The position numbers and the translations under genes were made by a program. The notes under the pieces are model-generated. The model was given only the letters and a program-made list of their open reading frames with translations, had not been told where the DNA came from and did not search any database. Below are positions 32,733-44,155 of a stretch of DNA of 64,000 nt, piece after piece (the first letter of the stretch is position 1; each line of letters starts with the position of its first letter). Origin of the DNA: Cladochytrium replicatum (lineage: Eukaryota; Chytridiomycota; Chytridiomycetes; Cladochytriales; Cladochytriaceae); assembly GCA_025526935.1 (NCBI GenBank), contig JAHLKD010000026.1, positions 186,001 to 250,000 on the forward strand, read 5' to 3'.

Positions 32733-33468
32733 TTACGATGTCTCACTACCTGGGGGATTGGGTGCCAAGAGAGCTTCGCAGGTAAATAGTTTCGCAATGA
32801 AAGCCTTCAGATGTTGTTCGATATCCCCAGAACTAATGCTTGTGAGTGTCCTTCTCGCCCCAAATATCAGCGATTTGATCCATTTCAACTAAAGCTCCAA
32901 ACCCCACGTCTTTTTCATATCCTCTGTTGCGCCTTTCAGAAGTGATTTCATTTGAAACGTAAACGTTTCGACCGGAATTTTAGTGACGTCGTCTACCACG
33001 ACACAGTGGACTTGCCGAATGATACCCTGCCGCGAGTGCAATTTAGCAACGATCCAACTGCACGTCTGTACCTGCTCACACCTTCTCAAGATCCGGTCTT
33101 AGGGTATTCAATATGTCTTGAATGTAATTTTTGAGATCTGGGTGCCGCGACTGCCAAACTGTCATTTTGTATTTCAACACTCGCTCAAACCAAGCTGTGC
33201 ACTGTGAGCATTGATCGATAAGCATTAAATGTTCGCTTACCAACCGGGTATACATTCCTGAGGAAGAGAATGAGGTGGATCGCAACTTCCAAGAATTCTA
33301 ATAGTGCATCTGCAAAAGGGGTTGATTTTACGTCCGTGTGCGCTGGTACAGGAATACCTATAACTGCTGTGCGGAGGAAATCCCCAAAATCAGCTAGTCA
33401 GACGATCATCCGCCTCGCCCGGAGTGTTTCTCACCTGGATATGTCAACCCTTGGTTCTGTCCTCCCAT
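32733..33468 (-). CDS. REV7: REV7/MAD2L2-like HORMA protein, short C-terminus
   Basis: Five exons join in phase: 33468-33435, 33366-33241, 33194-33082, 33026-32908 and 32832-32733, giving 152 residues. The core matches REV7: LLEFLEVAIHLILFLRNVYP, KYKMTVWQSRHPDLKNYIQD, VHCVVVDDVTKIPVETFTF and IEQHLKAFIAKLFTCEALLA followed by PNPPG. REV7 links Rev1 and Rev3 in translesion polymerase zeta and, in animals, acts in shieldin. At 152 residues it is about 60 shorter than human REV7 and lacks the C-terminal safety-belt region that closes over partners. A GT...AG pair only 24 bp apart follows PNPPG and would extend the frame by about 34 codons, but that is too short for a normal intron. Confidence 0.85.
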
Positions 33469-33644
33469 CGTGTGAACCCCGAAAACAGCGAGTGGGGCTT
33501 GCACCAATCTGAGTACTGGGTGGATCACATCGGTTCGTTTGTGTGATCCAGGCCATATCTGCTGGAAATTTTTGGAAATAGGTCATCAATAAATAAACCC
33601 TCGAACCAAGGGAAGATCAAACGCACAGTGAATAGAGCGAGATA

Positions 33645-35699
33645 ATGGATTCGTCTCCTTCAGGAACAACCGATTTCGGATCCATCTTCATCTCTCATGG
33701 ACTATCACCACTTCAATCACCAGATGCTCCGCTCGATCAACCGTCTTTAGCTATCGACACCGCCTCTGGTTCATCCAACAATATTGGAAGGGATCACGAA
33801 GAGGAAGAAGACGACGAGGACGCATTAGGTGCTAGAGGAGGGGGCGATGCACTTCCAGAAACGCCTGTAAACGTTTTTCCATTCGGTGCACCGGGAACTC
33901 CCATGTCTGCAACCTCCGGATCGTCGATGAACGTCAGCGGCATTACGAAACTTGAAATCGATGGAACCATATCCCCACCTAAGAAGAGGGCAAGTAGGCA
34001 CTCGTATTCGTTCAGCAAGCCCGGAACTGGGAAGAGAAAGCCAAAGCGCAAGCGAACGACGCCGGAGCAATTGGAGTGCTTGGTCAGTGCTTTCGAACTT
34101 AATGATTCTCCGGGGATAGAAGTCCGTGAAGCCCTTGCGAAGCAATGCGATATGACCGCTAGAGAGGTGCAGGTAAATTCCGTATGACTGATTTTCTTCA
34201 GTAATTTCAATTCAGTTGATTGGTGTTTGCAGGTCTGGTTCCAAAATCGCAGGGCCAAGCTTGCTCGATTGGAGGGCCAACCAAGGAGGAGAGGTAGCAA
34301 GGCATCCCCAACAAGGAAGTCCATCTCCGCTCGCGGATCTTCGTCTACGTCGGCAATCCCGTCAGGAGACATTGCGTTTTTGCCGACTGGACAAATCCCA
34401 GCGAACTTGATCATTGCCCCCAATCCCTTCGAAGCTCCAGGTCCGTTGCAGTATCACCCACAGGGCGGGCCATCGATAACCAAATATTACGGTGCGCCAG
34501 ACCCTACTCAAGGAGCCCTCTATGTGAGTCCCACGCTCTTTTCGATGCCTGGAAGCCTTCCTGCACACGAATTGAATCCCACATCCGCGCAATACATGAA
34601 CCTAGTGCATCCTACCGGGAGTTCACCTGCACACGCGGGAATGCATGGTACTAACTATAATGGTGGAAACATGGTAATCGGCCCAGGTGGGTCTTCGATG
34701 CTGCCGTTGCCGCCGCATCAGCCATCGGCAGCGACGTTGACATCTTCAAGCACCCTATCACCATCTTCGGCGTCGTCTAGTGCTTCGCCTCCCGCGACTG
34801 GGCTACCCCACCATCACGCTGCCACAATGAGCGATGGCACTGATGCGCAAAATTCTCCAGGGTACTACTACCAGTCTTCATGGCCGCCTGTATTTATGCA
34901 ATACGACTCCACCGCTCCGTACCCATTTACGGCCAGAGACGCTCAAGCAAACTCCCAGTACTACATGCGCGAAGTTACCCACGGCCACCAGTTCCCAGGG
35001 ATGGTCCCCCACCTTCCACACGTGCCGTACCAACAGCCGCTGAGCTACCCGGAGCCTCCGCAACAAAGCGGGTACCGAGAAGACTCTCTCATGAATCCCG
35101 TTGGGAACGTGGTTTGGACAATGATGCCTCACGGTTCGCAACTCTTCCAAAGAACACCGAGCGGATCCGGACTCGAAATCGACCTGGCTCAATACCACAC
35201 CAGCTCGAGAGAACCCCACCTTTCCTACCCCGAGGACCGCAGCACTGTACAGACGGGATGTACGTGGCCAACCACGCCTCCGTTCGCGATGCAAAAGATA
35301 GCAAGCAATTCCAGCTTGACCGCGTCAGATCGGTCGATCTACCGTACATGTCGACGTGGATCAGCCATCTTCCTACCTGCAAATCCGTCGAATAGCTATG
35401 TTTACGGAAGCAGCAGTGCGCAGGCTTTGGATGCGTACACTCCGCGGTCTCTCCCGAGACTCGCACAGACGGTCTCAAACGCTGAAAAGCACGAAGGTTC
35501 AACTGCGACCGGAAGTCAACGACCGGAGGATGGGAATGAAAAAAGCGGGAATGCGGAGAGTGCAGGACCAGCTTCGGATGTGACCATGGCCGATGCGGAG
35601 GCTGCATCGCTCCTGCTCAGCACGGTAAATTTGATTCGCAGGCAGTCGGGCAATGAAATGTGGGCGGATGGAATCAATAGAAGTACTTTTGGAGTGTAG
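33645..35699 (+). CDS. Homeodomain transcription factor
   Basis: Two exons, 33645-34172 and 34233-35699, with one 60-bp intron, give 664 residues. The homeodomain spans about residues 125-185: KRKPKRKRTTPEQLECLVSA ... EVQ | VWFQNRRAKLARLEG. The intron falls inside recognition helix 3, just before VWFQNRRAK, a position common in homeobox genes. Trp, Phe, Asn and Arg of the WFQNRR core are all present. The rest is low-complexity: an acidic run EEEEDDEDA near residue 50 and a long Pro/Ser/Gly/Tyr-rich C-terminus likely to be an activation region. It resembles fungal non-TALE homeodomain regulators (Pho2/Yox1-type), but I cannot name the subfamily. Convergent with homoserine kinase, 79 bp apart. 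Confidence 0.9.
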
Positions 35700-35778
35700 T
35701 TCCCAAGCGTAGATAAACCCTTTATTGAGCGGTTCTGTGAGCCGAAAATAAAAGCGAAAAACAAACCAAGCTGCCAGT

Positions 35779-36852
35779 CTATGTGAATTTCACAACGGTG
35801 CCATCATGCACAATGTCCAAAACTTTGACCATGCTTTGTATTGGCCTGCCGTCGGGCCCAATGTGTTCGCCAAAGATACTTTGGATACGTTTTCCTATGC
35901 TCTCAACGTTTTCGGTGGCGAGGGCGAGAACGGTGGGGCCGGCTCCGGATAAGCAAGTTCCCAGGAGTCCAGGGAGATCCGATGGCTTCAACGCCATGAT
36001 TTGAGTCAATCCGGGGACGAGTTGTGTGCGATATGGTTGGTGCAAGCAATCCTGCATTGCAACTGAGACGACGTTGGGGTCCGGGTGGTCCGCTGCGAGG
36101 GCCGTTGTGAGTAGTGCGACCCTTTGCATGTTGAAGACCGCGTCGCTACGCGAGTACGATTTGGGGAGAACCTCTCGCGCAAGCTTTGTGGACACCTCGA
36201 AATGCGGGATGACGACAACAGCTTTCACTCTGTGCGAGCAAGGCAGGTTGACAAAGCTTCCAAGACCAGGTGGTGGAGTCGGAAGCTGCTTATGAATCCC
36301 GTTCGGGGTCATTGGACCCTCTGCTTCTTGCTTTGCTATCTCCGTTGCAAGGCGTTCGACCGCATCCGTGGTTTCATCTGACACTTCTTCACGCACGAAG
36401 GAGGTGATGAATCCCCCTACAAGTGCAGCAGCTAGGTTGTCCGGGTGATTCTCGATCATCAAGCAGTAATCTAGAAGGCGATCCCTCGAAAGCCCAAGCT
36501 GGGCTGATGAGTTGCCGAGGCAGCTGCCGGCAACGATAGCGGCTGCAGAGCTCCCAAGTCCGCGGCCTAACGGAATCTGATTGTCGACGAGGACATGCAT
36601 AGAGCGCGGAAGGCTCCTCCCGTTGGCAGCGGCAACATACACGGCGGTGCGTGTGATCAAATTCTCAGCGACAGATAGTGGCACCTTTCCGGATTCCGAC
36701 TGCTTCGTGTACTCGATTGTGATGGCATTGGGGTTGGCACCCGGTATTGTCGCTTTTACGGTGAGGAACAGAGACAAGCTTAGTCCTAAGGTGTCGAAAC
36801 CAGGGCCAATGTTCGCGGACGAGGCAGGGACAGTAATGGAGATGGAGGGCAT
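35779..36852 (-). CDS. THR1: Homoserine kinase
   Basis: Single-exon frame of 357 residues from ATG 36852. GHMP-kinase motifs are plain: VPASSANIGPGFDTLGLSLS at the N-terminus, the ATP loop PLGRGLGSSAAAIVAG near residues 100-115, and a C-terminal glycine motif (GTCLSGAGPTVLAL). The enzyme phosphorylates homoserine with ATP to O-phosphohomoserine, the step before threonine synthase, in the cytosol. The length matches the yeast enzyme (357 residues). A longer frame runs upstream to a GTG at 36873, which is not a eukaryotic start. It is divergent from the Ser-rich gene at 37175. Confidence 0.95.
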   Translation of the reverse strand: MPSISITVPASSANIGPGFDTLGLSLSLFLTVKATIPGANPNAITIEYTKQSESGKVPLSVAENLITRTAVYVAAANGRSLPRSMHVLVDNQIPLGRGLGSSAAAIVAGSCLGNSSAQLGLSRDRLLDYCLMIENHPDNLAAALVGGFITSFVREEVSDETTDAVERLATEIAKQEAEGPMTPNGIHKQLPTPPPGLGSFVNLPCSHRVKAVVVIPHFEVSTKLAREVLPKSYSRSDAVFNMQRVALLTTALAADHPDPNVVSVAMQDCLHQPYRTQLVPGLTQIMALKPSDLPGLLGTCLSGAGPTVLALATENVESIGKRIQSIFGEHIGPDGRPIQSMVKVLDIVHDGTVVKFT

Positions 36853-37174
36853 CAGGATATGGAGGAACGCCACAGGAAAGGCAGATCAGATCTGCCAAAA
36901 TATAGAAAGGAGAAATAAGCAAGCAATTAATGTTTGTGTATCAATATATACTGACGTTTTGATGACGACGATGCTCAGCTGTTAAAATATCACTCCTGGC
37001 CACACTCGAGACTCATCATCCACAAGAGCGCTATGTACTACGTAATAATAGTTAATTGGAATCAATCCAAATAAAAATGTATGGCGAATCTAATTTTCTA
37101 AAAACGGAAGGGAGCTGGCTGCTCACGTGTGTCCATACTCCTAAGCTAATATTATACACTCACTCGCAGAAACA
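36853..37174. promoter_or_regulatory. Divergent promoter region, THR1 / Ser-rich unknown gene
   Basis: 322 bp between two start codons, AT-rich, with CAATCCAAATAAAAATG-type stretches but no clear TATA box at a fixed distance. Nothing else identified. Confidence 0.4.
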
Positions 37175-37873
37175 ATGGTTCTCCCCTACTGCTTGGGCAG
37201 CACCTCGCAATATCCACAGAACCTGCAAGAACCTGCCACCGAAGATGTCGATATATTCACCCAGCGCAAACGCAGGAACGAGAACTCTACTGTGAGTACT
37301 GTTGTTGTGACCTTTTTGAGCCAAAACGCCTGACTATACCAACCACAGTACTCAAACAGCGAGAACTCACGAACAAGCTCGGTCTCGCTCAGCTCATATT
37401 CTCAAAGAGTGCGGCTCCAGCCTGCCCGCGGCATTTCTCGAACATCCTCTGTCAACGGTTTATATCCTCGGTCCTCCAGTGTTCTAAGTCTTGAATCTAA
37501 CCAGGGGGTGTTTTCAACGAGCAGTGGTGAATTGCGCGCGGCATCCATTGTGTCCCAGCCACGATCCAGCGGAGTGCTTCCAGTGGGCCGGTCAGGCTCG
37601 CTGAAGCATCTCATCATATCCGACGAAGCTGACACGGATCGAGATAGTTTCACAAAGCGGAGATCTTGCGCTAGCCTCACCACGGAAGATGATGGTGATC
37701 AGGTAGTTCGGGACCATTGCAGTGCCACTGCCGCCGACGCTTTTCCATCGTCGTTTGCCTCGCCATGGTGCATTCCTGTTTACTCCGGTGTAACTATGCC
37801 TGGTGCACATGCTCAATCAGCGCACCCTTCAGTTGACCAACCTCTGTCCCCAGAACTCATGGTGATTGACTAA
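37175..37873 (+). CDS. Hypothetical Ser-rich protein
   Basis: Exons 37175-37291 and 37349-37873 join in phase over a 57-bp GTGAGT...CACAG intron and give 213 residues. The protein is rich in Ser, Arg and Thr (SENSRTSSVSLSSYSQRVRL; GISRTSSVNGLYPRSSSVLS), with several RxxS/T sites that suit AGC- or CAMK-type phosphorylation. No folded domain or membrane span is visible. I do not recognise the family. Confidence 0.6.
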
Positions 37874-38078
37874 CCGGCAGGGATCGCCACTGGCAGACCC
37901 ACCTGGTCTGATCATTAACTTTATTTTCTATCATTATTTTTTTACTCTTTTTCTTGTTTTGTCCCACATCTAATAACAAAGTCGGTCCGAATGATCCATT
38001 CTTGCCACCATTAACGTGGGAATCTCATCATCCCAACGCCACAGCTCCGAGCACCTTGTGACCTTCAAATTCAAAGTT

Positions 38079-39530
38079 ATGGCCACCTACGATTCTCTGA
38101 AATCCGGCTTCGAAAGTGCCGGACAGGGCCATGTTTTTGCTTTCTGGCAAAACCTTTCCGATGCTGAGAAATCAGACCTGCTCGCCGACCTCAGCCAAAT
38201 CGATCCTGCTCGTGTGAGCAAGATCTTCAAGACAGCGACAAATGCACCCCCGCTGACCGCCGAAAACTCAAAGATCGAACCTCTTCCAGAAAGCGCTGTC
38301 GATTCAGTTCTGAAATCCACCCCAGAGAAGGTGAAGGCCTGGCGCGAAACCGGTCTGCGACTGATTGCTCAAGGCAAAGTCGCCGTCCTGTTGCTTGCCG
38401 GCGGACAAGGAACTCGCTTGGGCTCCTCTGCTCCGAAAGGATGCTACGACATCCAACTTCCGTCGCACAAATCTCTCTTCCAGCTCCAGGGCGAACGGAT
38501 TCTGCGTCTCCAAAAGGTTGCCAAAGATGCCATGGGCATCAGCACCGAGGTTGTGATTCCTTGGTACGTCATGACCTCCGCACCGACCCGTGCGGCGACA
38601 GAGAGCTTCTTCCGCGAACACAAATTCTTCGGTCTCAAAGAGGAGAACGTCTTTTTTTTCAACCAGGGTATTCTCCCAGCTTTCAGCAATGACGGAAAGA
38701 TCCTTTTGGAGACCAAGAGCTCTGTTGCGGTCGCTCCAGACGGAAATGGCGGTATCTACGCTGCTTTGCGCAAGGAAGGAGTGATTTCAGACCTTGAGCG
38801 CCGGGGCATCCCGTATATCCACGCCTACTGTGTCGACAACTGCTTGGTCAAAGTCGCGGATCCGCTCTTCATTGGCGCCATGGTGGAGCGCAACGCGGAC
38901 TCTGGTGTCAAAGTCGTCCCGAAAGCATACGCCGCTGAGCCCGTGGGGGTGATCTGTCGCCGCAACGGCCGCTTCGGTGTCGTCGAGTACTCCGAGATCG
39001 ACCCCAAGATGGCCGAGCAGACCAAACCCGACGGATCTCTCATCTTCAACGCCGCCAACATTGCAAACCACTACTACACCCTCGACTTCCTCAAGAAGAT
39101 CGACGCCAAGGAGGACGAGCTCGAGTATCACGTTGCAAGGAAGAAGATCAAGCACGTTGACGTGGCGACGGGGGCGGAGGTCAAGCCAGAGAAGCCGAAC
39201 GGAATCAAGCTGGAGCTGTTCATCTTCGACGTCATCCCCTTCGCAGAGCGATTCGCGGTGCTCGAGAATGCAAGGAACGAAGAGTTTTCGCCATTGAAGA
39301 ACGCGCCTGGTACGCCTGCGGGAGATAACCCTGAGACCTCGAGGGCGGACATCCTCGCACAGCACCACCGCTTTGCCGTTGCGGCTGGCGCAAAGATTGC
39401 TGACGGAGTCGAGCTCGAACTTAGCCCGTTGGTCACCTATGACGGTGAAGGATTGGGAGTACTGCACGGAGTTAGAGTTTCGACGTCTACGCACGTTAGC
39501 AACGAGGCCGAGCTCAAATCATTGGCTTAA
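38079..39530 (+). CDS. UAP1: UDP-N-acetylglucosamine pyrophosphorylase
   Basis: Intronless 483-residue frame from ATG 38079. The nucleotidyltransferase signature VLLLAGGQGTRLGSSAPKG lies near residue 110, with the substrate loops FNQGILPAF, APDGNGGIY and YCVDNCLVKVADP further on and KIKHVD near the C-terminal third. The enzyme makes UDP-GlcNAc from UTP and GlcNAc-1-phosphate, feeding chitin, N-glycans and GPI anchors. Yeast Qri1 is 477 residues. A longer open frame runs back to a GTG at 38016 and is ignored. The gene is markedly more GC-rich and C-ending in codon use than its neighbours, as for a highly expressed gene. Convergent with WDR70, 84 bp apart. Confidence 0.96.
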   Translation: MATYDSLKSGFESAGQGHVFAFWQNLSDAEKSDLLADLSQIDPARVSKIFKTATNAPPLTAENSKIEPLPESAVDSVLKSTPEKVKAWRETGLRLIAQGKVAVLLLAGGQGTRLGSSAPKGCYDIQLPSHKSLFQLQGERILRLQKVAKDAMGISTEVVIPWYVMTSAPTRAATESFFREHKFFGLKEENVFFFNQGILPAFSNDGKILLETKSSVAVAPDGNGGIYAALRKEGVISDLERRGIPYIHAYCVDNCLVKVADPLFIGAMVERNADSGVKVVPKAYAAEPVGVICRRNGRFGVVEYSEIDPKMAEQTKPDGSLIFNAANIANHYYTLDFLKKIDAKEDELEYHVARKKIKHVDVATGAEVKPEKPNGIKLELFIFDVIPFAERFAVLENARNEEFSPLKNAPGTPAGDNPETSRADILAQHHRFAVAAGAKIADGVELELSPLVTYDGEGLGVLHGVRVSTSTHVSNEAELKSLA

Positions 39531-39614
39531 ATTGAACGTGTCTGGGGTGATACCCATTAATTCAACCCTCGTCGTTCATCAATACAAACGATATATATCA
39601 CAATATAGATGAAA

Positions 39615-42120
39615 TCACTGCTTCCGCTTCTTGAGGCTTTCCCTCTTTTCTTCGTCTTCATCCTCAAACACTGCCTCCGCGTACACTGGCTTGGGTTGTG
39701 TTTTCTTGTAGGCAGGGTTAACCCAGTATGGATCGCCTAGTTAAAAAAGCCATCAATTAGTTAGAAACGCACACCGTGCACCACCAGAACAGAAAACTCA
39801 CTTTCCGCATCCGTCGCATGACGCAGGAACGCTTCACGCGGGTCAGAGTCTCGACTCGTATCCTTGATGATTCCACGCATAATGTGCTGAGTCAAATTAG
39901 TTCCAACCTTTCCACCACGTCCTGGGCCAGTGATTGGCGCATCTTCAAATTGACGTGGTTACGAAATAGAAAAATGGTTCGTGTAGATTGGCTAACCTGG
40001 GCGTAAATCTCTACGGAGCTTGTTGCGCTTCCGCTTTTCCATTCTCTGCTCTTCCTCGTCTTCCGGATCTCCACTAATGATTGGCCTAGTCTGAAGGATT
40101 AGCTCGGCAAACATGCACAAATAATCTAACGCACGGATTTAGCGAGCTACTGTTTGAATGGAAAAAATGATTGAGTTATCCCCAAAAACTTTCAGAATGA
40201 GATGTACTTACACGACATCTTCTTCTGCGTGAAGTCTCTTGGGTTCCTTTCCAGCGCAAAGCTTTGCACCGTTAATGCTCACATTCGGATCGTAAAGCAT
40301 GTGAACTGATCCGCGCGACATCCCCACAATAACTTGGTTCAGTTTCTTGTGCCATATCACGCGCAACACCGCTGATTTCAGCTGCCGTTTGGTTGGCTGC
40401 TGCGAGGTTTGCTGCGGCGGGGGCTCGTCGATCGTGATCCTTCGTTCGACAGCAAACGTCTGTCGGCTCAGCATCACCAACACGCCATCGTCTGTGCCAG
40501 TCAGAACGTGCTGCTCGTCCGGTGAGAAAATGGCGTTGTTTTCTTCAAATGATGTCGGAAGGGATGTCGCGGTGTGTACTGGGGCGCGGAAATTGCGGAT
40601 ATCCCACAGTTTGACGGAGCTGTCCGTTGATCGCGAGAGGAAACTGTGGTTGTCGACTGAAAACGTGAGAGATGTGATTGGCTCTCCTGCGGCGTGTCCC
40701 TCCACAGACTATTGCGTAGAGCGGTCGATTAGGTGTTGAAAGGAACAGACAGAGCCTAACTCACGTAAGTAGGGTTGATGTACTGCCCCCCGACTTTCCA
40801 TAACCTGATCACACCATCTTCGCCACCTTGAAGACACCGGTTAGTTGAGTTGGAGATGCTTTTAATCCTACTACCTGCAGCAATTAGCTTCCCATCATGT
40901 GAAAAGTTTGCAGAGCATATTGGTGTTACTCCGCCTTTGATCTTCGATTTCACAACAATAACCGACTTTTGACCTCGCTTATCCTCAATGTCCCAGATTC
41001 TAAGAAGAACACATTGGGTCATTGAACAGGAATTAGATTGAAAGTTGTCACAAACCGCACTGTGCTGTCCGCCGCAGCTGTCAAAAACGTCTGTTTGTCG
41101 CTAGGGTGCCACTTGATCGTGGTCAGAGCTGCAACATGACCACTTGAGGACATAATATATCAGTTTGTTTAAGCTGCTCTTCACTGTAAAGCCCTACTGT
41201 GTATGTCTTCGGTCCCGTATGTACATATCTCCTTTCGCAAATTCGGCTCTAGGTGAATGATATGGGTCATAAAATGGTAAACCATGGACCTTGAAACAGG
41301 CATACAGTTGATTTCCATCTCGATGGTACAGCTTTGGCACCCATTCCGCAGATGCGATCATAAATGTTTCTCCCGTCAGGTTGAAATTCATCTCGCGGAT
41401 CTATAATGTCGAAAGGATTAGCAATGCACAGTTATGGAATATGCAATATGAATACCGGATTTCCTCCAGACGGTTCGAATGATTTGAATGGGCGCAAAGA
41501 GTTATCCATCCCAGCAAAATCCCACATTTTCACAACGCAGTCTCGTCCGCTTGTGACCATTCTTGATCCCGAAGGATCTAGCCCGATAGCACAAACTGCC
41601 TGAATGTGATGAACGCGATAATGAGCGATAAACAGAATTGGTCTTGCAGCTCTTATCATACTCGTGTGTGATCCATTAGCTTGATCTCGTGTGTGAATGG
41701 CAAAATGTCATCATCATCTTCACCATCATCTGTCGTATCATCACTGTCATCGTCGCTTTGGTTTCTTGGTGGTGGGGGTGTGGGCCCGAACTCATTTTCC
41801 TCTAACACGAGATTATTCACACTCCGTTCGAGACGCTTCGGCGATGCATCAGCTGGTGGTGGGGGTGGTGGTGCGGGTCCAAAATCCCCATTTTCAGCAC
41901 TCGAATTTCCTTTGTTCCGCTCCACCTTCTTCCCAGCAGGTGGTGCCAGTGATGGCTTCTGCTGCGTTTCAGGGTTGTCGGAGACGGTTCGCTTCGATGC
42001 AGAAAAATCTCGCTGTGCTTTGCTCTTGCTCTTGCCGAAAGCCATCGGTAGCATTTCCCTCATCGCATCCCCATCCATTTTGGTTGCTGATTGCACACGT
42101 GACCAAGAAAGAAGAGGCAT
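39615..42120 (-). CDS. WDR70: WD40-repeat protein WDR70
   Basis: Multi-exon reverse gene. The N-terminus (KMDGDAMREMLPMAFGKSKS, then acidic PPPP segments and DEDDDILPF-like text) leads into HEIKLMDHTRV and a WD40 propeller: AIGLDPSGSRMVTSGRDCVV, FNLTGETFMIASAEWVPKLY, GEDGVIRLWKVGGQYINP, LSRSTDSSVKLWDIRNFRAP and LTGTDDGVLVM. The end is DPYWVNPAYKKTQ and ESLKKRKQ. WDR70 works with CUL4-DDB1 in histone H2B ubiquitination and DNA-end resection in yeast and man. Two in-frame ATGs are possible, 42120 and 42078; the latter has a better context (ACCAAAATGG). The gene starts head-to-head with HEI10. Confidence 0.92.
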
Positions 42121-42125
42121 CACAA
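42079..42125. promoter_or_regulatory. Overlapping divergent start region, WDR70 / HEI10
   Basis: Start codons of the two genes are 47 bp apart if WDR70 begins at 42078, and only 5 bp apart if it begins at 42120. Leaders must overlap or lie inside the partner's coding sequence. Confidence 0.6.
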
Positions 42126-44070
42126 ATGGAGATGGAGCTGAGGTGCAACAACATACAATGCAGAAAAAATTTAAGCAGCAACTCCCGTGCTTGTGTTACA
42201 ACTTGCTCTCGTACGTAGAATGTTCTGCATGATCTTGGATTTGGAGTGCAGAGAGAGAGAGTCAGATTTGGACCCGTTTTTGACATGATCCGCGTTCGAT
42301 AAATGTGCTAATTCTGCTGAAATTAACTGAAATAGATATCTTCTGCGTTGATTGTGCGAATCAGGCGTTCAACTCGGCATTAGTTTGGTATGTTCAGCCA
42401 TGACAGCATGAACATTTTTCCAGAGGAAAAATGGCGAGGATGCCTTTCTTCGAGCATATTTTGATAATGATTCCCTCCGTTGGTCTTCTGTGTCATCAGC
42501 CCAGCCTGTGAAACGTCTCTGACCGAATCGTGAGTATTGTTGAGATTTCAACCTAATCCTTTCAGCTCAAATGTTGTGCAGGGATGATATCGTTTTTACT
42601 GAGCTCAACCCCTCTGAAGACTATAAATCGGTTTGGAAGCTTATACGAACCCGTTTATTTCCGAAGAAAAGATGTTCACAGGAGCTCTAGAGTGTCCTTG
42701 CTGGACTTCGGCCTGAACTGATAATGGAAATCGCGAGCCGCGCGCTCTCATTTTGGGTGTATCAGACAACACAGGAAGCGTGTTTCCAAGAAATGGTAAG
42801 GCGTTAGGTCATTTAAGGTCTCCCAACTGATGGGTTTCCAGCTTTATAAGTCTTTGGACGAGAAGTATACCAACCTGGATCGTCAAGTGGCTTCCATTAT
42901 ACGTGAAGCGAATCAGGAGATTCAGAGTAAGCGCATGGGTGTTATTTCAGCTTCTAGAAAGATGACATTTGTCAAATAGCTCTCCGTGAGAAAATGTCTT
43001 CGATGCAGAAGGAACAAGAGTTAGAGAAACGAAGGAATCACGAACTCGGAGAGCAGTACGCCGAGAAAACACGTCAATTCCAAAAGCTGCAGGTACTAGG
43101 GGAAAAGGATATACTCGGAGATTTTTAACTACTTGCATCAAGCTTATCTATGACAAATTGAAACGACGGACGCTCTTGACCCAGCAGCAAGGCGCTGTGC
43201 TGGCAACTCCTGGTCCTGCAGGAATGGGAATGAACGGATTATCACAATCGCAGGTAAATCATGAGTCTCAATCTGATCTCGCCAACTTCCAAGCTGCAAA
43301 TCAGCATGGTGCGATGAGTAGCTTCCAGTTCCAGCCCGTGAACAATGGAGCCCAGCCGATAAACGCCCAACAGGCAGTCTTCAACACGGTTGATAACCAG
43401 ATGCAACAGAATATGCAGCATCTCCAGCAACACCAGAACAACCAACAGGCCTTTCAACAGCAGCAACAGGCTCAGCAACATCAAATGCAATTGGATCAGC
43501 AACAGCAACCTATTCAGCCGCTTGGACAGCAAGTTTCCGGCTTCGCGCAAGGTTTGTTCCAGCAACAGACAACTGCCCGTCGCCCCTTTGCACAGGTGAA
43601 TGGACGAAACGGAGGTCAGTGCGTCCCTTTAAATTGCTTAGTGTCCCCCGAACCTCTGATAACATCAATGCTGGATTTTCTGTAGTTGCCCAAAATTTCG
43701 GACAGAATGTTCCCGCGGCTGCTCCTTTGCTGTCAAAGAGTAGGTGCCATATATCTTTAATCCAAACAACGCTCACAAGTGCTTACGAATAGGACCTGCC
43801 GCTTCGGTGACATTCGGAAATATAGCCGCAAACAACGCAGTGGGTAACGGTGCCGGTCAGGGCTTTGGAATCGGTCCGAACAGTGGCGGATCATCAACTC
43901 GAAGCCGAATGTCGTCCAGCAACTTCAATGGAATCCAGATGATGCCGTTAACCCCTCGCAAAGGAGCCCCAAAGACTGTTGTTCAAGGCCAAGGGACTCC
44001 TCGGTCCGCTACGATATCAAGTGGACGTGCAAGTTTAAGTGGGGTTTCAAAAGCAGGAAGAATGTTTTGA
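42126..44070 (+). CDS. HEI10: Meiotic RING E3 ligase HEI10/CCNB1IP1-like (Zip3 family)
   Basis: Ten exons join in phase: 42126-42210, 42336-42387, 42500-42529, 42582-42630, 42691-42795, 42842-42926, 42980-43092, 43143-43614, 43686-43739 and 43793-44070, giving 440 residues. The spliced N-terminus forms a RING: RCNNIQCRKN, then CVTTCSHIFCVDC, then CPACETSL. Next come TELNPSEDYKSSVLAGLRPE and RALSFWVYQ, the HEI10 signature, and a coiled coil (REKMSSMQKEQELEKRRNHE). Residues about 200-310 are Gln-rich from CAG/CAA runs, and the tail is Ser/Gly-rich. HEI10/Zip3 proteins mark crossover sites on meiotic chromosomes through SUMO/ubiquitin ligase activity. Exon 1 shows no overlap with WDR70 coding sequence. 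Confidence 0.93.
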
Positions 44071-44155
44071 AAGGAAATGCATATTCAAAGCCAGCTGTTG
44101 CAAACTGTACAGTGTCTCAGGTAAACAAATAGCAAAACAAACAAAACGCTGTGAA

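Noticed and set aside
32710-32740. 24-bp intron extending REV7
   Set aside because: Shorter than the shortest intron I trust here (about 42-46 bp). The added residues align poorly with the family, so I kept the stop.
36853-36873. Upstream GTG extension of homoserine kinase (likewise for UAP1 at 38016)
   Set aside because: GTG is not a normal start in fungal nuclear genes; an ATG in good register with the family follows in each case.
38787-39494. Long reverse-strand open frame inside UAP1
   Set aside because: It is antisense to a clear enzyme gene. GC-rich third positions in UAP1 create the open mirror frame, and its text has no domain.
42370-42551. Reverse open frame overlapping HEI10 exons 2-3
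   Set aside because: The forward strand gives a full RING when spliced; the reverse frame has no domain.
43380-43560. CAG/CAA repeat as a possible microsatellite array or CRISPR-like repeat
   Set aside because: It encodes the Gln-rich segment of HEI10; units are irregular and there are no spacers. The genome is eukaryotic.
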